A stretch of DNA of 64,000 nucleotides, from contig NZ_LQXS01000002.1 in the NCBI RefSeq assembly GCF_001586775.1, forward strand, positions 124,001 through 188,000, given 5' to 3'. The position numbers and the translations under genes are program-made. The stretch's first letter is position 1. Every line of letters begins with the position of its first letter. This stretch comes from Sphingobacterium populi (GTDB taxonomy: Bacteria; Bacteroidota; Bacteroidia; Sphingobacteriales; Sphingobacteriaceae). Below the pieces are notes generated by a model, which was given only the letters and a program-made list of their open reading frames with translations, made no database searches and was not told the DNA's origin. Shown here in pieces: positions 54,301 to 62,700 of this stretch.

Positions 54301-54954
54301 ACTGAGCGCCAAAAAAAGGCGATCAATGATAAGTACGATAAACTCGAGCGTGCAGAAAAATTGCGCGCTTGGAAAGCCGAGCAAAAGGCATCCTTACTAC
54401 AAGCAGTAATCAGTACCGCATTGGCAGTTACTCGGGCTTTACCTAATATCTTTCTAGCGGCGGCAGCTGGCGCTGCTGGTGCGGCGCAGGTTGCTGTAAT
54501 TGCAAGCCAGAAGGCACCGCAATTTGAAAAGGGCGGTATACTTCCGCAAGGATCGCAACACAGCCAAGGCGGCATCAATCTGGTGGATTCTCGTGGTGGA
54601 AATATTCTAGGGAATATTGAAGGCGGCGAACCTATTCTATCACGAAATACCTATGCAAATAATCGGGAAGTCGTAGACACATTACTTTATAGCTCACAGC
54701 GGAAAAATGGAGCTAGAATTCATATTGGCACTACTGCACTTGAATCTGAAAGATACAGAAGATCATCAGCAATGACAACATCAGCACCGGTAGTACAAGT
54801 TAGTGCACCGCGTACAGATAATAGTGATGTAGTGGCTATCCTGCAACAAATTTTAGAGAAGGATGATTCTAATCGTCAAATTGTGATCAGCAACAGGGTT
54901 TTCCAAGATCATCAAGAGGAGATTGACCGGATTACCAATAGAGTGAATGCATAA
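51355..54954 (+). CDS. Phage tail tape measure protein
   Basis: A 1199-aa protein, the ruler for tail length. The N-terminal 300 residues match the tape measure core family (LSDVMAGVQKTTGLSEEAVD; SNDLLGLAQIAGKLGYTASKDVEGFVRAADKIGVAL). The C-terminal half is a long coiled coil with many Lys/Glu helices and one hydrophobic stretch (AVTRALPNIFLAAAAGAAGAAQ). ATG 51355 is chosen because the late promoter's -7 box ends 5 nt before it; the in-frame upstream ATG at 51217 lies inside the spanin gene. Size points to a medium-length siphovirus tail. Confidence 0.9.
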   Translation: MARGRTDTESVLKLIIDNKQAKTAVNDLRDTYFKLNAELNKMKEADNPELYQRKVQELQKVKRAWDEQRDAIRGVNNQSKELSLNWKTLAKQAAAGLGFAALFQTVKSGLITAIQKNAELSDVMAGVQKTTGLSEEAVDRLNEKFKQMDTRTASNDLLGLAQIAGKLGYTASKDVEGFVRAADKIGVALGEDLGGVEDSVRSLGKLVDIFNIKDDYGLEEALMKVGSAINSLGASGSAAEKNLVDFTQRMAGIAPAAGISLADTLGLAATVDELGQSMESGATAIGQFIVGLGKDIPKNAKIAGMSTAEFAKLLNEDANEALIRVLEGARTAGGGLEALATNMGVLEISGARGIAALGALAENTEMLRRRQRLSNDEFKAGTSVLEEFNTVNNNLAANLDKIWNKLDQMWQSSGFRKWMTDITAAIIDNRSEFEKAMSTYQSTERQFNEMESSLTPLITRYEELKAKGTLNREEHIELRNIIKQLSEQWPIAVEEVDKYGNALSINTGILKNNILEHERYLSIVNKTAIAEGKAERDRLKAREKRLLAQAADIRKSGNISVYNENGDGRTSIRKATNDDILSINGQLEQVRNEIYVTEVDLDKLGANALRKSAEALSSVGTKKFMQDSDAIKKRIEELKDVMANPSTSTVVFEEASEWVDKLEKRLKTLEAKEGEGNKLIGKENKKPKTDAEREKEKQERIAKQTKEHYERMLKEEELFAAQQLINQMEKNDKEIKQLELSYKQKIDKFTEFLTREGVTAEQKANAIQKIEDLKTAKKKATDDLRVKHEEDAMKNILAFREQMIQKSLSEYDQERVRINKHYDSLLKDTGDNAEMKKQIEVSREIEITDAKIREEERLQEVKRQLEQDGENFSHMRREQRIASVVKHYDKEIKLLKEKNSSEIQESEAFKEVIAAYESNKQKEINEINYRYQDERKQMAVGIAQSISDATFSIISNNIAAESSARLSQMQKDRQRELENQNLTERQKKAINDKYDKLERAEKLRAWKAEQKASLLQAVISTALAVTRALPNIFLAAAAGAAGAAQVAVIASQKAPQFEKGGILPQGSQHSQGGINLVDSRGGNILGNIEGGEPILSRNTYANNREVVDTLLYSSQRKNGARIHIGTTALESERYRRSSAMTTSAPVVQVSAPRTDNSDVVAILQQILEKDDSNRQIVISNRVFQDHQEEIDRITNRVNA

Positions 54955-55403
54955 TGGCAAACCACGAACAGAGTCTTATGGAATTGGTACCACGTCGAAT
55001 AGTCTCAGCGTGGGCGAAGTATGCAATTGATCATTTTCAGGAATCGTTACGCAAACACAAAATTGGTATTACTCAAAATCTATTTAATAGCTTCAAACGG
55101 CAGTTAGAAATGAACGGCGGTGATGTCGAAGCGGTAATGATCAAGTTTGCGATGTACGGGCGATTTCGTGATATGGGAGTTGGCCGAGGTGTAAAAGCGT
55201 ATGAAAGGAAAACAAATAAAGCAAACCTAATCGCTAGTAAACGATATGGTGCAAATGTATCCTACGCATCTCGTCAACCCAAGAGATGGTACAGTAAATT
55301 AAAGACTGCTGAATCTCTTCGACTACAGGAAATTTTAATTGAGGATCTGGGGCACCGGATACCGGCATGGCTAGGGGAACAGTGGTCTGATCAATCGAAT
55401 TAA
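54954..55403 (+). CDS. Tail-region protein of unknown function
   Basis: A 149-aa basic protein whose start overlaps the tape measure stop by 1 nt (TAATG). It contains MYGRFRDMGVGRGVKAYERK and SRQPKRWYSKLKT, features seen in small tail-completion or minor tail proteins, but I cannot assign a family. It is part of the P5 operon. Confidence 0.6.
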   Translation: MANHEQSLMELVPRRIVSAWAKYAIDHFQESLRKHKIGITQNLFNSFKRQLEMNGGDVEAVMIKFAMYGRFRDMGVGRGVKAYERKTNKANLIASKRYGANVSYASRQPKRWYSKLKTAESLRLQEILIEDLGHRIPAWLGEQWSDQSN

Positions 55404-55404
55404 T

Positions 55405-56199
55405 ATGAAAGAAATCAAATTGGAATATAAAGGGCGGACTTTGAAGTTTCGTCGAGTGGATGGTTGGAGTAATCTTTCGCGCAGGCAATACCTACTGTGG
55501 TGTGGTATTTTGAGAATGGAGCTACATGTTGATGAAGCTCTGGATCTTGCCACCAGATTATTTTACAACATTTCCGGCAAGTGGTGGAAACTCCTTAATG
55601 CGGCGCATCGTTACGAACTGCGCCAAAAATTGGATTTTTTACTGAGCGCGCAGGCTACGGATAATATACTTGATTCTTTTCGCATAGGGTTTATGAAGTA
55701 TTATGGCCCTGCTCACAAGTTGTCTAATCTGACCATTGCAGAATACCGGCAAACAGAGCTTTATTACGATATGTACCTTCATACTGGACAAACCAAATTC
55801 CTACATCTTTTAGCTGCTACACTTTTTCGGCCTAAAGGTAAGCGTCGAGGGGATGATATACGATTGCCCTTAGATGACTACACTGTTGGTAAACGCGCTA
55901 ATTTATTTCGATGGACATTACATCCAGTAAAGCTGCTAGCTATAAAATTTTATTATGAAAGCTGTCGAACATATGTCCGAAAATCATTTCCAACCATCTA
56001 CAAAACTTCGGCTCCAAGTGATGGGCCATTTACTAGACCTAATACTGGATTGCAAGATTTAGAAGATCATATTTTAGCATATAGTGGGGATAAGTTTGGC
56101 AGCTTCGATCATACACGCAACACCAATCTTTATCTTTTCTTGAAGCACATGGCTGAGCGCATCGATGAGTATGAACGCGCAATGGCTGCGCGGCAGTAA
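55405..56199 (+). CDS. Tail-region protein of unknown function
   Basis: A 264-aa protein 1 nt after the previous gene, rich in Tyr, Arg and Leu (SRRQYLLWCGILRMELHVDE; SNLTIAEYRQTELYYDMYL). It is mostly helical, without recognised motif. It may be a tail assembly chaperone or another minor tail protein. Last gene of the P5 operon; late promoter P6 begins immediately after it. Confidence 0.6.
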   Translation: MKEIKLEYKGRTLKFRRVDGWSNLSRRQYLLWCGILRMELHVDEALDLATRLFYNISGKWWKLLNAAHRYELRQKLDFLLSAQATDNILDSFRIGFMKYYGPAHKLSNLTIAEYRQTELYYDMYLHTGQTKFLHLLAATLFRPKGKRRGDDIRLPLDDYTVGKRANLFRWTLHPVKLLAIKFYYESCRTYVRKSFPTIYKTSAPSDGPFTRPNTGLQDLEDHILAYSGDKFGSFDHTRNTNLYLFLKHMAERIDEYERAMAARQ

Positions 56200-56202
56200 T
56201 AC

Positions 56203-56238
56203 TGTCCTTTCCTTGTGATCTGATGTGCGCGATATTCG
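56203..56238 (+). promoter_or_regulatory. Phage late promoter P6
   Basis: TGTCCTTTC at 56203 and GATATTCG ending at 56238, 32-nt spacing; this is the only family member with a C in the TTTG. The ATG at 56242 follows after 3 nt, predicting a leaderless message. Confidence 0.82.
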
Positions 56239-56241
56239 TGT

Positions 56242-56715
56242 ATGAATCACAGCGACATCTTTGATTATTTTGAGCGCTTAGCTACAGAACATCCTTTGAT
56301 TTCACATGAAGCGGGTAAAAGGGTAAGCTTTTATGTTATTGATGATGGCTATGATTTTGATGAATTAGATAACGCGCTTCGCAATTTGCTCCGTACACCG
56401 GCTTTATTAGTTGATGAACCTGACGGTCGATTGTCGGGTAACGAATCTGCCAACAACACGGATACGATGAATTTTAACATCATGATCGTAGATTCCAAAA
56501 AGGGGAAGGAGCGAGTTCGGGATGTACGCAATCGCTGCAAACAAATCGGTCTTGATCTTGTGATGACAACTCGTAAAAAAAGATTCACAGGTATTGTTCC
56601 AAATAAACTGGTAACCTATGAACTAGAATCGACCTATTCTCCGATAGGTCCACTACTGCTTGGATATTACGGTTATCAGTTTACAATATCTTTTACTATT
56701 CCAATTACTTTTTGA
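56242..56715 (+). CDS. Tail-region protein of unknown function
   Basis: A 157-aa protein, first gene of the P6 operon. The sequence has a C-terminal beta-sandwich look (YELESTYSPIGPLLLGYYGYQFTISFTI), and the middle contains MNFNIMIVDSKKGKERVRDV. It may be a tail terminator or completion protein; no family recognised. It overlaps the next gene by 1 nt. Confidence 0.6.
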   Translation: MNHSDIFDYFERLATEHPLISHEAGKRVSFYVIDDGYDFDELDNALRNLLRTPALLVDEPDGRLSGNESANNTDTMNFNIMIVDSKKGKERVRDVRNRCKQIGLDLVMTTRKKRFTGIVPNKLVTYELESTYSPIGPLLLGYYGYQFTISFTIPITF

Positions 56716-58205
56716 TGGCTATCCAAATCCTTCAGCATCCGCCCGAAGTGGCCTTTAGCCGTAATCCGGTAGTTTTTGAGTTGAAAACCGACAGCTTAAT
56801 TTCTGAGACTGGCAGACCACAGGTATTTGACATCAGTTTGATTGTTCCACCATCGGTAGGATCATACTTTATTCTCTCGTGGAATGGAGCAGATTATATT
56901 TTTGTTTTTCAGACGGAGGTATTCTCAAAAGGCTTTATTCTTCCACTTACCGGTGATGGTGATCGAACATGGCAACAAAATGTAATGGATGTGCTAAAGA
57001 CAAATTACTATGTCGATAAGGATTTTGGTTTATCCATGCCTAATGAAACTACTATTCGATTTGTCTCAAAACATCCGAGCATTAAAATGGGGATTACCCT
57101 AAAGCCTGGATTAAGTAATATCGTAGGATCTGAACAAGTTTCTGCTATTGACAAAGTTTACAGACCTAACTTTGCAATTCATCTTGAACTATGGGTAAAT
57201 AGTACATTAGTTTCTTCCTCCATTGCAGAGGTGGATCAAAGTGGATCTGTTAAGTGGGATATACAAGATTATTTAACCACAATTTTGCAGGCTACTCCGC
57301 CGATACTTCCTCACTTAAACGATACCACACCGTTACGTGATTCTCGCGCAATTAGATCTTTCTTCATCCGCTTTGCTGAAATGTATGGAGAACCACAACG
57401 TGTTCAAACAATACATAATTCGGAAACACTACGTGTAGCATTGGGGGGCATTGATTCGGACGATAGTGTCAATATTCGAGAAAAGTATTCGAACGGACTT
57501 TTCCGGTGGCTAAGCAATGATGTGGGATCTTTACATATTACCCAACCACAATGGGTAAGTATTCTCAACATTGAAGAGGATCGAGCTGATGTATTTGTTT
57601 GCATGAATGTGATCTATAAAGATAATTTACAGCGGCAGTTTCGTAAATCGATAGGAACTTGGTCATCTAATGAAAAGCTTACTATTCCTGTTGGAGTTCC
57701 GCAATGGGATCCAGCTTTGATGCATGATCAAGATATATCACATTTTTCTATTTGGCTGGAATCCGGAGATACACCAATCACAACTATTTATTCTCAAAAG
57801 GTTGAAAGTCGTCTTCTGGTGAACGTGACTAGTTTGGCTTTTATAAATAGTTTGGGCTCACTTTCAACGGTTTGGGTTTATGGGAAAAAAGAATCTGGAT
57901 ATGACATCAAAAGATCCGATAATACATTCGTGAAAAGCAATAATAGGCAAGTGCATCAAACAAGAGAAATGGATATTGCAGCACGCAATACGTGGAAAGT
58001 AAACAGCGGATATCGCGCACTTACAGAAATTGCAGCCTTCCGTGATTTTATGCTATCAGGGTACAAGTACATTATCATTGATGATCGATATGTACCGGTC
58101 ACCTTAAATACGGATAGTATCGTAGATGACGTGGATGGAGATAATTTAAAGGCAATTGCGTTTGAATTGTTAGCGGCAAATGAGAACAGAATTTGGAGTA
58201 AATAG
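56715..58205 (+). CDS. Tail protein (distal/baseplate region)
   Basis: A 496-aa protein. I prefer the ATG at 56715 (a TTG precedes it at 56712). It is beta-rich with several predicted strands, and the first part (HPPEVAFSRNPVVFELKT; RPQVFDISLIV) resembles distal tail proteins. It lies between a tail-completion-like gene and a large 677-aa tail protein, as expected for baseplate components of Bacteroidota siphophages. No recognised family. Confidence 0.6.
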   Translation: MAIQILQHPPEVAFSRNPVVFELKTDSLISETGRPQVFDISLIVPPSVGSYFILSWNGADYIFVFQTEVFSKGFILPLTGDGDRTWQQNVMDVLKTNYYVDKDFGLSMPNETTIRFVSKHPSIKMGITLKPGLSNIVGSEQVSAIDKVYRPNFAIHLELWVNSTLVSSSIAEVDQSGSVKWDIQDYLTTILQATPPILPHLNDTTPLRDSRAIRSFFIRFAEMYGEPQRVQTIHNSETLRVALGGIDSDDSVNIREKYSNGLFRWLSNDVGSLHITQPQWVSILNIEEDRADVFVCMNVIYKDNLQRQFRKSIGTWSSNEKLTIPVGVPQWDPALMHDQDISHFSIWLESGDTPITTIYSQKVESRLLVNVTSLAFINSLGSLSTVWVYGKKESGYDIKRSDNTFVKSNNRQVHQTREMDIAARNTWKVNSGYRALTEIAAFRDFMLSGYKYIIIDDRYVPVTLNTDSIVDDVDGDNLKAIAFELLAANENRIWSK

Positions 58206-60239
58206 ATGGCACACGGTTTTTCAATTACATATAAAAATGTTGATCTAGATATTGAGGATGGAAGCCAGCTCACTGTTGAGTGGTATTCCACTGTATTCAA
58301 TGAATCCGAATTGTTTCGTGGAAGCTACTCCTATCCAGTAAATCTAAAATGGTCTGAAAAGAATCTGTTAGCTTTAAATTTTGCCAACTTAATTGAAAAC
58401 AGATTAGCTCGTATCGATCTGCAAGTTTCCATATCTCTATTTGGACAGACATGGAAAAACGCAACATTAAGCCTAGATATTGAACACCAGAAACTGCCAG
58501 CTGTTCTACTGGTGGATAATGCAATCATATCACAAAAGATTTCTGAGCAAACCTTATCTGATATTTTCATTAAAGTAGATGGACTCAATAGAGATCCTGA
58601 GTCCATGCATATTGGTAACGATCTGGAAGATTCGAAGAGGCAGATGAAATTATCTGCACAGACGCCCTATAGTTTGCCCTACGCCTTTCCTCAATACACA
58701 AACTTTGCTATCTGGGGAAATAGAGATTTAAGCGAATCCGCAATTGTCAACCGTTTTTTATCACAGTACGTACCCGACGGTTCAGGTGATCAATATGATG
58801 TGAGCGGAGATCGCCTATTTAATCCCATGTTCTATTTGGTGTGGGTGATCAAAGAAATATGCAAAAGAGTAGGATTTGAAGCAGAAGGGAGCTTTTTAAA
58901 TGATCCGGAAGTTATGACATGGCTTATCTATAACACTGGATATTACACTGCATCTGAGATATCGGCAGGGAACTTTGTAATCTATCCAGCTAGGCATCTT
59001 CCAAAAATTTCGATCAGCTCATTCTTTAAATTACTTAGAAATGATTTAGGACTATTTATCTATTTCGATTCATTATCAAAAAAGGCGCGTTTCGAAATGC
59101 CAGGGGAGATACTCAGTAATCCATCTGTCCTCGATTTCTCTAGCTGGATTATTGATAAAACGACGAAAGTGAAAGGTGTGAAGGATAAGGCATTTTTATT
59201 CAACCTAGGCGTCGATGATGGGGATGATACATACAATTTTTTGCCGTTCACGCGAAGCAAACGCCTAGGGTTGCCTGGTGATCATAAACCTGTAGACATC
59301 ACCATCAGCGCACCAATTATGAATAGCGGTAAATTTTCGGGATTTATGCCACTACCTTTTAGACAAATTCAGGTTTCTCAGGTTGCCAACGTATATAGTG
59401 ATCAGTATGTCAACAGTAGTGCTTTTAATAAAAAAGGGGAAATTTCGAAGAATGGCTTCACGTTGCGATTTGTTTCATTTCGAGGCATTCGATCTACTGG
59501 GCAGTTTGTTTTTGATCGACTTATACCGTACGCGACTAGCGACAATCGTGATGCTAATGGATTATTAAGGGAGGGCTGGGTCAGTACAAATCTAGACGCA
59601 GCAAATAATTGGCTTGAAACTATTGCGAGCAAATTCTACCGGATGATGACGCTAACGGAATCAGTAGAGTTTGATGCAAGAATACCAATAGATCGATGGA
59701 TGCATGTCAACCCGATGCAGATCAGCAGTATGTCACTATATAACGGAATAAAAACGCCGTTCCTTCCAGATCGAATTACATTTGAACCAGCTTATAGAAG
59801 CAGTAATATTTTTGCGAAAGTCAAAGGCTATTTATACCATAAGGTCTATGGATTGATAAATCCTGCTGACATGCAAGCAGTACCATTCGAAACAGTAGAG
59901 CCTGCTGAACATGTCTATATTGCGTGGAGGTTTATTGATGAAAAAAGAACTGAATTCCCTAACGGAAGCTACGAGATCCACGCAAAACCTCAGTTACTAT
60001 TCTTTTCTGATCCATTTGCGACTATACCTAAAACAGTCTCAAAATTTAAGTTCAGATTTAAAAGGATCCTACATGTGCCTACCGGAGAATCAGCTGCCGA
60101 TTACGATGTTGAGACGGCGGAAAATGTGACATTGTATACGGATGAGGAATGGTTAATAACTGGATATGTAAGTGGAGGCTATTCATACACCACGATTGAA
60201 ATTGTACCAGATGACTTGAATACCTATTCCGGTATTTAG
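58206..60239 (+). CDS. Large tail protein (baseplate hub-like)
   Basis: A 677-aa protein starting right after the previous stop. The first 100 residues (TYKNVDLDIEDGSQLTVEWYS) look like a Dit-type or hub N-terminal domain. The middle part contains FFKLLRNDLGLFIYFD and DYDVETAENVTLYTDEEWLI. By size and position it should be the baseplate hub/tail-associated protein. The stop codon abuts late promoter P7: the TGTCC starts with the next base. Confidence 0.6.
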   Translation: MAHGFSITYKNVDLDIEDGSQLTVEWYSTVFNESELFRGSYSYPVNLKWSEKNLLALNFANLIENRLARIDLQVSISLFGQTWKNATLSLDIEHQKLPAVLLVDNAIISQKISEQTLSDIFIKVDGLNRDPESMHIGNDLEDSKRQMKLSAQTPYSLPYAFPQYTNFAIWGNRDLSESAIVNRFLSQYVPDGSGDQYDVSGDRLFNPMFYLVWVIKEICKRVGFEAEGSFLNDPEVMTWLIYNTGYYTASEISAGNFVIYPARHLPKISISSFFKLLRNDLGLFIYFDSLSKKARFEMPGEILSNPSVLDFSSWIIDKTTKVKGVKDKAFLFNLGVDDGDDTYNFLPFTRSKRLGLPGDHKPVDITISAPIMNSGKFSGFMPLPFRQIQVSQVANVYSDQYVNSSAFNKKGEISKNGFTLRFVSFRGIRSTGQFVFDRLIPYATSDNRDANGLLREGWVSTNLDAANNWLETIASKFYRMMTLTESVEFDARIPIDRWMHVNPMQISSMSLYNGIKTPFLPDRITFEPAYRSSNIFAKVKGYLYHKVYGLINPADMQAVPFETVEPAEHVYIAWRFIDEKRTEFPNGSYEIHAKPQLLFFSDPFATIPKTVSKFKFRFKRILHVPTGESAADYDVETAENVTLYTDEEWLITGYVSGGYSYTTIEIVPDDLNTYSGI

Positions 60240-60275
60240 TGTCCTTTCCCTATGTGACCAATTAAGCAATATTTG
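60240..60275 (+). promoter_or_regulatory. Phage late promoter P7
   Basis: TGTCCTTTC at 60240 and AATATTTG ending at 60275, 32-nt spacing. The ATG at 60280 follows after 4 nt, predicting a leaderless message. Confidence 0.87.
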
Positions 60276-60279
60276 TATC

Positions 60280-60591
60280 ATGTCAATCACAAAAGGAATT
60301 CAAGATCTAACTAAGAAGTTCAGCGCAATTAAAAAACTACAAGAGATGGGCTTAATGAAAGCGTTTGCTGATGAGCCTGTAGTTTACATTTATCCCGAAT
60401 TATGGCTTGGGAAAGATCAAACGTACGTGAAGCAATGGTGCCAAAATGTGCTGACTGTGTGGGGTATTAAACATCCTGTGCAGTATAAAAAGTTAGGGAA
60501 GAATACCGTTTTAGAAGTGCGACATATTGAGGATTCTGCGGCATTATGTAGATATGATGAAGTGAATGGTTTAGTTTTAATTGGTAGATAG
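60280..60591 (+). CDS. Small late phage protein
   Basis: A 103-aa protein, expressed on its own from P7 and followed by a terminator. The first part is helical (KGIQDLTKKFSAIKKLQEMG) and the second a beta-hairpin (VLEVRHIEDSAALCRYDEVN). It contains MVxxV-like WLGKDQTYVKQWCQ. No family recognised; it is a single-gene unit, so its dose may be set separately from the tail operons. Confidence 0.6.
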   Translation: MSITKGIQDLTKKFSAIKKLQEMGLMKAFADEPVVYIYPELWLGKDQTYVKQWCQNVLTVWGIKHPVQYKKLGKNTVLEVRHIEDSAALCRYDEVNGLVLIGR

Positions 60592-60607
60592 TTGTTGTAT
60601 GCTTGGG

Positions 60608-60641
60608 GCCATCTCCGATGTGAATCGTGGATGGCTTTTTT
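60608..60641 (+). terminator. Terminator after the 103-aa gene
   Basis: GCCATC with GATGGC and inner CGAT with ATCG form a long interrupted stem, followed by six T. The T run is immediately followed by the upstream element of late promoter P8. Confidence 0.82.
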
Positions 60642-60642
60642 G

Positions 60643-60678
60643 TGTCCTTTTATTAAGGTTTTAGCGTGATGATATTTG
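60643..60678 (+). promoter_or_regulatory. Phage late promoter P8
   Basis: TGTCCTTTT at 60643 and GATATTTG ending at 60678, 32-nt spacing. The ATG of the 120-aa gene follows after 16 nt. It drives the tail-fibre unit. Confidence 0.85.
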
Positions 60679-60694
60679 ATAAAAAACTAGTACA

Positions 60695-61057
60695 ATGTTT
60701 GAAAATTTGACGCTTTTTGATTCCCAAGTATCGCTGGATATTTCATTGATCCAAGGCGATACCCGTGAGGTTATTTTGGAGTTTAATGATGATGCTGGTA
60801 GCGCGATCCCATTGGCTGGATACGATATTAAACTAACCGCTAGAACAGAGCCAAATAGTGAGGCTTATCCAGTTTTTGAAAAGACAATTGGTGCAGGAAT
60901 TAGTGTGGATGATAATACTGTCAAAGTTTCTTTTGGAGCGGAATTGATTACAATTAGAGCAAACGTATTGTATTATGATATTCTTTTTAAGAAAGCGACC
61001 ACCACTCGTCGCTTTGTTGCTGGCAAATTTTTTATAAAATCAAGTGTAACGATATGA
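60695..61057 (+). CDS. Small baseplate-like protein upstream of the tail fibre
   Basis: A 120-aa beta-rich protein (VSLDISLIQGDTREVILEFND; VLYYDILFKKATTTRRFVAGKF). The pattern is that of the BppU/receptor-binding N-terminal domain found in siphophage baseplate proteins. It overlaps the tail-fibre gene by 4 nt, suggesting coupled translation and a joint baseplate role. Confidence 0.6.
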   Translation: MFENLTLFDSQVSLDISLIQGDTREVILEFNDDAGSAIPLAGYDIKLTARTEPNSEAYPVFEKTIGAGISVDDNTVKVSFGAELITIRANVLYYDILFKKATTTRRFVAGKFFIKSSVTI

Positions 61058-62661
61058 ACGATGTAAATATTACAGTTTATGATGGAGCATCGGCATGGGA
61101 AGCGGTTCAAAAAATGGCTGCAATTAAAAAAGAAATTGCAGATGGACTCGTTGGGGATTTAATAGATCCAATAGCACCAGGAACTGCGCAAGTTCCAGCA
61201 GTTATTCCAGCAGGTCCAGCTGGGAAAAAGCGAAAGTTTGAGCCACGGCCTGGGTTTTATCAGGGTTTTCCTGAGGTGACAAGTGATAAGAGATGGTATT
61301 TCTACTGGGATGACTCAATCTGGCAGTTGGTTGATCTTGGAAAAATACCAGACAGTAGCATTCAGACTATTTCTTACAATAATTCAATTTTGACTACGGG
61401 TAGGTTTTGGAATACTAGTGCAGGAGTTGGTGGTGTTATGCCCGAATCTCCTTCTATATTTGGGAACGGCACAACACAAGATTTTAATGCAGGTAAGGTG
61501 AAGATATTCAAGGGAGATATAATTAGCTTACGAACTAGAGGTGGGGCAAATTCTAGAGGTTATTATATCACGAATGTGAGTCGAGTAGTCAAACTACTAT
61601 CTGCTGCAAATGTGAATACATTGACTAATCCTTTTAATTATGAGGTCATCGAAGACGGATGGCTTTACACAACCTGTATTCAAACAGGTTATGCTGCTTT
61701 TTCACTTTCTATCACGAGAAATAGAGCGGAAGTACTTGACTCCAGATTAACTGCTGTAGAGTCTGCTATGGGTGGTGATCAGCCATCAGTCTTATTTACA
61801 CCACCTAGATTCAGGAATAATCCGTTACCAACAGCAGGGCAAACTCTCCGAATCTTATTTATTTCCAATAGTTACGCAGTTGATACTACACGTGATATCA
61901 ATCGATTTATTGACGCTTCAAATATCCCAGCATCTAATATTGCAGTATTTGTAGCCTTTCAATCTGGAGGATCTCTAAATGACTGGTGGAGTAATTTTCA
62001 AAATAATAGCAATGTAAGCCTGGAACGTCGTGGCGGCACATTGTCTATTGGTGAAGAAAGTGGATCAATTAATTCAATACTTTCTAAACATTGGGATGTA
62101 ATCGTATTCCAACAGGCATCATTATATTCTACAAACTTCGCGACTTACTCCAATGTTTCGAAAATCATTAATCATGCTAGAAAGTATTGTACAAACCAAA
62201 AAGTTTGTTTTGCATGGAATTCCATATGGAGTTATGCAGACAGTTACGCTACAAAACCGACTGGTTTAGAAAGGCTCAATTTGACGTTGGAAGCCTCTAA
62301 AAAGGTTTTTAATGAAATTGGTATAGATATAATCATTCCGACTGGAGTAGCTATCCAAAATGCTAGACTTGTTACCGATCCAATAGTTGACGGCGGAAAT
62401 GGTTTAACAAGAGACGGAACACATCTCGCGTTTGGCACCGGTACTTACATTGCGGCAGCAACATTCTTCTATGCCATTATATCTCCCTTCTTTAACGTCC
62501 CGTTGCTAGGTTCAGCTGCTAGACGTCCAGCTACCGCTGGAAGTGGAGACAATGCTAATGCTATGGCGGTTGATGAGAGCAATTATATGGTGTGTCAAAA
62601 TTCTGCATTCCTAGCTGTAATGGACATGTGGAGCGTACGCAATCCTGTAATTCTTGAATAA
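61054..62661 (+). CDS. Tail fibre with SGNH/DUF4886-like esterase domain
   Basis: A 535-aa protein. The N-terminal 240 residues form a fibre/attachment part with a proline-rich linker (IAPGTAQVPAVIPAGPAGKK). From about residue 260 onward the sequence follows the SGNH hydrolase plan: block I ILFISNSYAVD (Ser), FQSGGSLNDWW, VIVFQQAS and a C-terminal DGTHL that would supply the Asp/His pair. This resembles DUF4886. An esterase in a tail fibre probably removes acetyl groups from surface polysaccharide. It is the last structural gene. Confidence 0.72.
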   Translation: MNDVNITVYDGASAWEAVQKMAAIKKEIADGLVGDLIDPIAPGTAQVPAVIPAGPAGKKRKFEPRPGFYQGFPEVTSDKRWYFYWDDSIWQLVDLGKIPDSSIQTISYNNSILTTGRFWNTSAGVGGVMPESPSIFGNGTTQDFNAGKVKIFKGDIISLRTRGGANSRGYYITNVSRVVKLLSAANVNTLTNPFNYEVIEDGWLYTTCIQTGYAAFSLSITRNRAEVLDSRLTAVESAMGGDQPSVLFTPPRFRNNPLPTAGQTLRILFISNSYAVDTTRDINRFIDASNIPASNIAVFVAFQSGGSLNDWWSNFQNNSNVSLERRGGTLSIGEESGSINSILSKHWDVIVFQQASLYSTNFATYSNVSKIINHARKYCTNQKVCFAWNSIWSYADSYATKPTGLERLNLTLEASKKVFNEIGIDIIIPTGVAIQNARLVTDPIVDGGNGLTRDGTHLAFGTGTYIAAATFFYAIISPFFNVPLLGSAARRPATAGSGDNANAMAVDESNYMVCQNSAFLAVMDMWSVRNPVILE

Positions 62662-62700
62662 TTAATAGAATAAATAAAAGCATGCGGAGGGCGCTAAAAC

